Below the pieces are notes generated by a model. That model made no database searches. It was not told the origin of the DNA and saw only the letters and a list, made by a program, of their open reading frames with translations. A stretch of 15,160 nt of DNA, from the NCBI GenBank assembly GCA_021790135.1, contig JAJYIJ010000012.1, positions 1 to 15,160 of the forward strand, given 5' to 3'. This document shows, piece after piece, positions 12,554-15,160 of this stretch; the stretch's first letter is position 1; the number at the start of each line of letters is the position of its first letter. A program made the translations under genes and the position numbers. This DNA is from a bacterium. GTDB lineage: Bacteria > Patescibacteriota > Patescibacteriia > Magasanikbacterales > GWA2-37-8.

Positions 12554-13492
12554 TTAGCCGTTCATTTTTAGATATTTAAAGATGGCATCGGCAGCAATGG
12601 CTCCCTCAGCCGCCGCCGTAATGATCTGGCGGAAATTATTGGAGCCGGTGGTGATGTCGCCGGCCGCCCAGATTCCTTCGGCTGTCGTTTTTTGCGCCCT
12701 ATCAATTTTAATGTAGCCGTTTTCGTTCCGTTCAATTTTCAATTGGTTAAGATAGTCATATTGTTTCGGCTCGGTGCCGATTTCGACGAAGATGCCATCA
12801 AGCGCCAGCAATTCTTTATTCTGGTAAGGACGATTCAACGCAACCATTTCAATTTTTTTCTCGCCTTTCAACTCGATAATTTCAGTGTTCAAAATTATTT
12901 CGATCTTTTTTTCCTGCGAAACAGTTTCGACCCAGGCTGGCTCACCCGGCAGTTTTTCGCCGCGATAGAGCAGGTACACCCGTTTGGCAATTTCAGAAAG
13001 ATACAAGGCGGCGGTTAGGGCTGAATTGCCACCGCCAATCACGGCAACCGTTTTATCTTTGTAGAACATTCCATCGCAGGTGGCACAGTAGGAGATTCCC
13101 CGGCCAAGCAGTTCCTGTTCGCGTTCGAGATGTAGCTGTCGATGTTCGGTTCCCCAGGCGATGAGAAGTGTTTTTGTGGTGAAGCTTTTTTGGTCGGCCG
13201 CCCACACCTCGAAGCCGTTGGATGTTTTTTGAATATTTTTTACTGGTGCATTCAGTATTTCCACTCCTTGGGCTGTGGCATTGGCGGACATTTTTCCCCC
13301 CAATTCAAAACCACTAATATCTTTTTCCGTGGGGAAGTTGCAAATTTTGTGCGCCTCGATCATGAGGCCGCCATTTATTTGTCCAATAATAAGTGTTTTG
13401 AGCCGATAACGGCCAGCATAAATACCGGCAGTTAGTCCAGCTGGACCAGCACCGATAACGATGAGGTCATACTTGCTCCGCACGTCACCCAT
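12554..13492 (-). CDS. trxB: Thioredoxin reductase-like FAD flavoprotein
   Basis: A 312-residue flavoprotein of normal TrxR length. The FAD motif is GAGPAG (14-19), the redox disulfide is CATCD (Cys136, Cys139), the second Rossmann motif is GGGNSA (153-158), and the C-terminal FAD motif is AAGDI (276-280). It should pass electrons to the thioredoxin encoded 3 bp upstream. In E. coli TrxR the NADPH phosphate is held by HRRDxxR; the matching stretch here reads YRGEKL (176-181) and lacks that arginine set. The electron donor may therefore be NADH or another carrier, and the enzyme could be a TrxR-like oxidoreductase. It is the last gene of the minus-strand operon repressor-trxA-trxB. The start at 13492 has a TATG context. 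Confidence 0.88.
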   Translation of the reverse strand: MGDVRSKYDLIVIGAGPAGLTAGIYAGRYRLKTLIIGQINGGLMIEAHKICNFPTEKDISGFELGGKMSANATAQGVEILNAPVKNIQKTSNGFEVWAADQKSFTTKTLLIAWGTEHRQLHLEREQELLGRGISYCATCDGMFYKDKTVAVIGGGNSALTAALYLSEIAKRVYLLYRGEKLPGEPAWVETVSQEKKIEIILNTEIIELKGEKKIEMVALNRPYQNKELLALDGIFVEIGTEPKQYDYLNQLKIERNENGYIKIDRAQKTTAEGIWAAGDITTGSNNFRQIITAAAEGAIAADAIFKYLKMNG

Positions 13493-13495
13493 AGT

Positions 13496-13831
13496 TTATT
13501 GATTAAGTATTTTTTCGATTTCTCCTTGAATGAGCGGCAGGGGGTGCAAGCCGATGAAGTCTTTTATGACTTTTCCATTATGGAATAATTTCATATTAGG
13601 GATACTCATAATGGAATAGTCAATTGCCAGCTGACGATTTTGCGGATTTTCCGTATCGACTTTCATCACGGCCAACTTACCATCCATCGCCTCGGCGAGT
13701 TGTTCCAAAATTGGCGCCATCATGCGGCAGGGCATGCACCACGGCGCCCAAAAATCTACCAATACCGGCAATTTGTTTTCCAGTACTTGTTGTTTAAATT
13801 GTGGAGCGTCAATGTTGAGTACGTGTGACAT
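13496..13831 (-). CDS. trxA: Thioredoxin with WCMPC active site
   Basis: A 111-residue protein of normal thioredoxin size. The active site is FWAPWCMPCRMMAP (27-40, Cys32 and Cys35). The cis-proline lies in SIPNMKLF (Pro78). No signal peptide is present, so it works in the cytoplasm as a dithiol reductant. Most thioredoxins have Cys-Gly-Pro-Cys; the Met in place of Gly next to the nucleophilic Cys may shift its redox potential or partner choice. It sits 3 bp before trxB and 3 bp after the CsoR/CstR-like repressor gene, so the three form one operon. Confidence 0.93.
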   Translation of the reverse strand: MSHVLNIDAPQFKQQVLENKLPVLVDFWAPWCMPCRMMAPILEQLAEAMDGKLAVMKVDTENPQNRQLAIDYSIMSIPNMKLFHNGKVIKDFIGLHPLPLIQGEIEKILNQ

Positions 13832-13834
13832 AGG

Positions 13835-14080
13835 TTAGGTTAATTTATTTTTAATAAATCGGTTGAGAAGTGTATCAAGCCGTTTGCGTTCGTTTTGTTT
13901 TATTTTGAGACAAGCAGTTTCTTGATTAATGATGGCAAGGCCCAGCGAATCGAGAGCGGAACGGATCGCAGAAAGCTGATTGAGTATTTCTAAACAATTC
14001 CGATCTGCCTGGATCATTTTTTCCAGGCCTTCACATTGACCACGAATGCGGTTAAATCGTTGATTAATATTTTTGTCCAT
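13835..14080 (-). CDS. CsoR/RcnR/CstR family (DUF156) transcriptional repressor
   Basis: An 81-residue all-helical regulator. The family pattern is visible: RFNRIRGQCEGLEKMI (8-23), DRNCLEILNQLSAIRSAL (26-43) and NQETACLK (52-59). Copper-sensing CsoR uses Cys-His-Cys. Here Cys29 and Cys57 match the two cysteines, but the position of the sensor His is Gln53. That set resembles CstR, a persulfide sensor that keeps only the two cysteines. An extra Cys16 is present. It is the first gene of an operon with thioredoxin and thioredoxin reductase, which fits a thiol or sulfur signal better than copper. A matching dyad overlaps its promoter, so it probably represses itself. Confidence 0.85.
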   Translation of the reverse strand: MDKNINQRFNRIRGQCEGLEKMIQADRNCLEILNQLSAIRSALDSLGLAIINQETACLKIKQNERKRLDTLLNRFIKNKLT

Positions 14081-14092
14081 AGGCCTCTCATA

Positions 14093-14111
14093 TATACCCT
14101 AGGGGGGTATA
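14093..14111. promoter_or_regulatory. CsoR/CstR-type operator dyad
   Basis: TATACCC (14093-14099) and its exact inverted copy GGGTATA (14105-14111) flank five bases, with a run of six G. The A/T-flanked C-run and G-run dyad is the operator type described for CsoR and CstR proteins. It overlaps the -10 box and start region of the repressor promoter, so binding would block the operon. Confidence 0.65.
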
Positions 14112-14137
14112 CTACCGTCGTTATCATAATTTGTCAA
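14109..14137 (-). promoter_or_regulatory. Promoter of the repressor-trxA-trxB operon
   Basis: On the minus strand, consensus TTGACA (14132-14137), 17 bp, TAGTAT (14109-14114). The -10 box runs into the operator dyad. The divergent smr promoter lies only 7 bp away. Confidence 0.65.
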
Positions 14138-14144
14138 GAGACGC

Positions 14145-14174
14145 TTGCCTTTAGCCAGGCAGTGTTGTTATACT
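14145..14174 (+). promoter_or_regulatory. Promoter for the Smr gene, with an internal dyad
   Basis: TTGCCT (14145-14150), 18 bp, TATACT (14169-14174). A dyad TGCCT-N6-AGGCA (14146-14161) overlaps the -35 box and spacer and could be a repressor site. It is arranged back to back with the repressor operon promoter. Confidence 0.5.
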
Positions 14175-14198
14175 GAAAAAATAAATTGTTTTTTGAAG

Positions 14199-14215
14199 CA
14201 GGGTTTTTAACCCTG
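14199..14215 (+). other. Hairpin in the Smr gene leader
   Basis: CAGGGTT (14199-14205) pairs perfectly with AACCCTG (14209-14215) around a TTT loop. No T-run follows, so it is not a terminator. It may stabilise the mRNA or affect initiation at 14240. Confidence 0.45.
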
Positions 14216-14239
14216 TGACAGAGCCACGAAAATTATTGT

Positions 14240-14464
14240 ATGCTCGAACTTGATTTACATGGTTTATACCCGGCGGAAGCTCTGGAACGGCTTGAACTTT
14301 TTTTGTATACTTTGTACAATCGGCGTCAGGCGTCTGCCAGGATTATCTACGGTATCGGCAGCGGTCGTCTTGGCGAGGCAGTGTTGGCCGCGCTCAAAAG
14401 GCATCCACTGGTCAGGGGCTTGGAAGAGGAGGTTGGAAGTTGTATACTACATGTCGAAATTTAA
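14240..14464 (+). CDS. Stand-alone Smr (small MutS-related) domain protein
   Basis: A 74-residue protein that is almost wholly an Smr domain. LDLHGLYPAEALERLELFL (4-22) matches the LDLHG motif, and IIYGIGSGRLGEAVLAAL (about 35-52) matches the conserved HGxGxG segment, with Tyr in place of the usual His. Smr domains occur at the C-terminus of MutS2 and as free proteins; several have nicking or RNA endonuclease activity, some linked to ribosome rescue. The function here cannot be set more exactly. It has its own promoter and leader hairpin. The small acidic gene follows after 17 bp. Confidence 0.82.
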   Translation: MLELDLHGLYPAEALERLELFLYTLYNRRQASARIIYGIGSGRLGEAVLAALKRHPLVRGLEEEVGSCILHVEI

Positions 14465-14481
14465 TTACTAACATACTACTT

Positions 14482-14784
14482 ATGGCTTTAACCACATTGA
14501 CCGGCGGAGAACTCTATCAGGAGGTCGCTGATCTGGCTCGCGACCAGGGGGCGTCAACCAAAGACGATTGGGATGAACTCGTCGAGGATGTCGTCGAGAG
14601 CCACCTTTCGCTCGGTGAGATTGATCTTGATGAAGATACGGAGGGACTCAAAGAAACCTTGCGTTCCAAGTGGCGGGTTTACCGCACCGATACTGACGGT
14701 GAAGAGGCAGATGGAGATCTTGACGGCGCGGAAACGCAGGATACGCTGGAAGGCTTTGGCGAAAGTGAAGAAGATGAAATGTAA
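14482..14784 (+). CDS. Small acidic protein of unknown function
   Basis: A 100-residue protein that I do not recognise. It has no signal peptide, membrane helix or cysteine. Residues 1-70 look helical and mixed in charge, with a basic patch near LRSKWRVYR (about 63-71). The C-terminal 30 residues are strongly acidic and end in SEEDEM. The frame continues upstream into the Smr gene, but the ATG at 14482 has the TATG context and avoids overlap. It lies between the Smr gene (17 bp upstream) and the transaldolase gene (4 bp downstream), so the three are probably co-transcribed. The strong acidity could point to a nucleic-acid mimic or a flexible partner-binding protein, but this is only a guess. 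Confidence 0.7.
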   Translation: MALTTLTGGELYQEVADLARDQGASTKDDWDELVEDVVESHLSLGEIDLDEDTEGLKETLRSKWRVYRTDTDGEEADGDLDGAETQDTLEGFGESEEDEM

Positions 14785-14788
14785 ACAT

Positions 14789-15160
14789 ATGCAGTTATTT
14801 ATTGATTCAGCCAAGCTCGCAGAAATTCGCGCCGCCGCCGCCTGGGGGATTATTGACGGCGTTACTACGAACCCGACGCTCATCATGAAGTCGGGCGGTG
14901 ATTTCAAGCAGACGATTTTGGAAATTTGTGGCATAGTCGACGGCCCCATCAGCGCTGAGACGGTTAGTCCTGATGCTGAAGGCATGGTCAGGGAAGGCCA
15001 AGAATTCGCTGCGTGGCATAAAAATGTTCACGTTAAAGTTCCCTGTACAGCCGAAGGCATCAAGGCAGTTGGCATGTTTAAGAAACTTGGCATCAAAACT
15101 AATGTGACGTTGGTTTTTTCGGCTAACCAAGTCCTCTTAGCCGCCAAGGCGGGGGCGACG
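14789..15160 (+). CDS. tal: Transaldolase / fructose-6-phosphate aldolase family, 3' partial
   Basis: The visible 124 residues match the small MipB/TalC-type transaldolases (usually 210-230 residues), so a little over half is present. MQLFIDSAKLAEIR begins the first strand and VTTNPTLI (25-32) is the family motif. VKVPCTAEGIKA (82-93) holds the Schiff-base Lys83, and IKTNVTLVFSANQ (102-114) is the next strand and loop. In this family Glu near position 60 marks transaldolases, while fructose-6-phosphate aldolases have Gln; here Glu57 in ISAETVS favours transaldolase. It would link sedoheptulose-7-phosphate and glyceraldehyde-3-phosphate in the non-oxidative pentose phosphate pathway. The gene is cut by the window edge. 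Confidence 0.9.
   Translation, partial: MQLFIDSAKLAEIRAAAAWGIIDGVTTNPTLIMKSGGDFKQTILEICGIVDGPISAETVSPDAEGMVREGQEFAAWHKNVHVKVPCTAEGIKAVGMFKKLGIKTNVTLVFSANQVLLAAKAGAT

Overview
The window looks like a piece of a Patescibacteria (Candidate Phyla Radiation) genome, most likely a Parcubacteria-type lineage. This is inferred from gene content and sequence style, not from a search. The signs are a tandem family of small secreted two-helix pilin-like proteins, a set of compact tightly packed genes, almost no Shine-Dalgarno sites, and a T directly before nearly every ATG. UGA is used as a normal stop (for example at 3674, 4838 and 8963), so the code is standard and not the UGA=Gly code of Gracilibacteria.

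Region 1 (1-6219, + strand) is a long close-packed run. Seven tandem paralogs of a VirB2/TrbC-like pilin family are followed by an MGDG-synthase-like glycosyltransferase and an NRAMP-type metal transporter, mostly with 1-17 bp gaps. One gap (1407-1519) holds a 70 bp REPIN-like double palindrome. All complete paralogs have a signal peptide, two membrane helices and a conserved loop of the type YAGFxWMTAxGNEE. They differ in their C-terminal tails: some are short and some carry a cysteine-rich tail ending in Cys-Cys.

Region 2 (6224-7842) is an ABC-2 exporter pair (ATPase plus permease) with its own promoter. Region 3 (7843-8236) holds tRNA-His and tRNA-Arg on the minus strand, each with a clear promoter, plus a plus-strand promoter that reads across the tRNA-Arg gene in antisense. 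It leads to region 4: an eighth pilin-like paralog (8237-8965) with twelve cysteines in its tail.

Region 5 (8962-12412) is an RNA and translation unit: rpsO with an acidic tail, a NYN-domain putative nuclease overlapping rpsO, and pnp. It has structured leaders before rpsO and pnp and a strong terminator after pnp. A tRNA-Leu(UAG) follows.

Region 6 (12554-14137, minus strand) is a redox operon: a CsoR/CstR-like repressor, thioredoxin and a thioredoxin-reductase-like flavoprotein. A dyad of the CsoR type (TATACCC-N5-GGGTATA) overlaps its own promoter, which suggests autoregulation by a thiol or persulfide signal. Region 7 (14145-15160, + strand) is divergent from it: a stand-alone Smr domain protein, a small acidic protein of unknown role, and the start of a transaldolase cut by the window edge.
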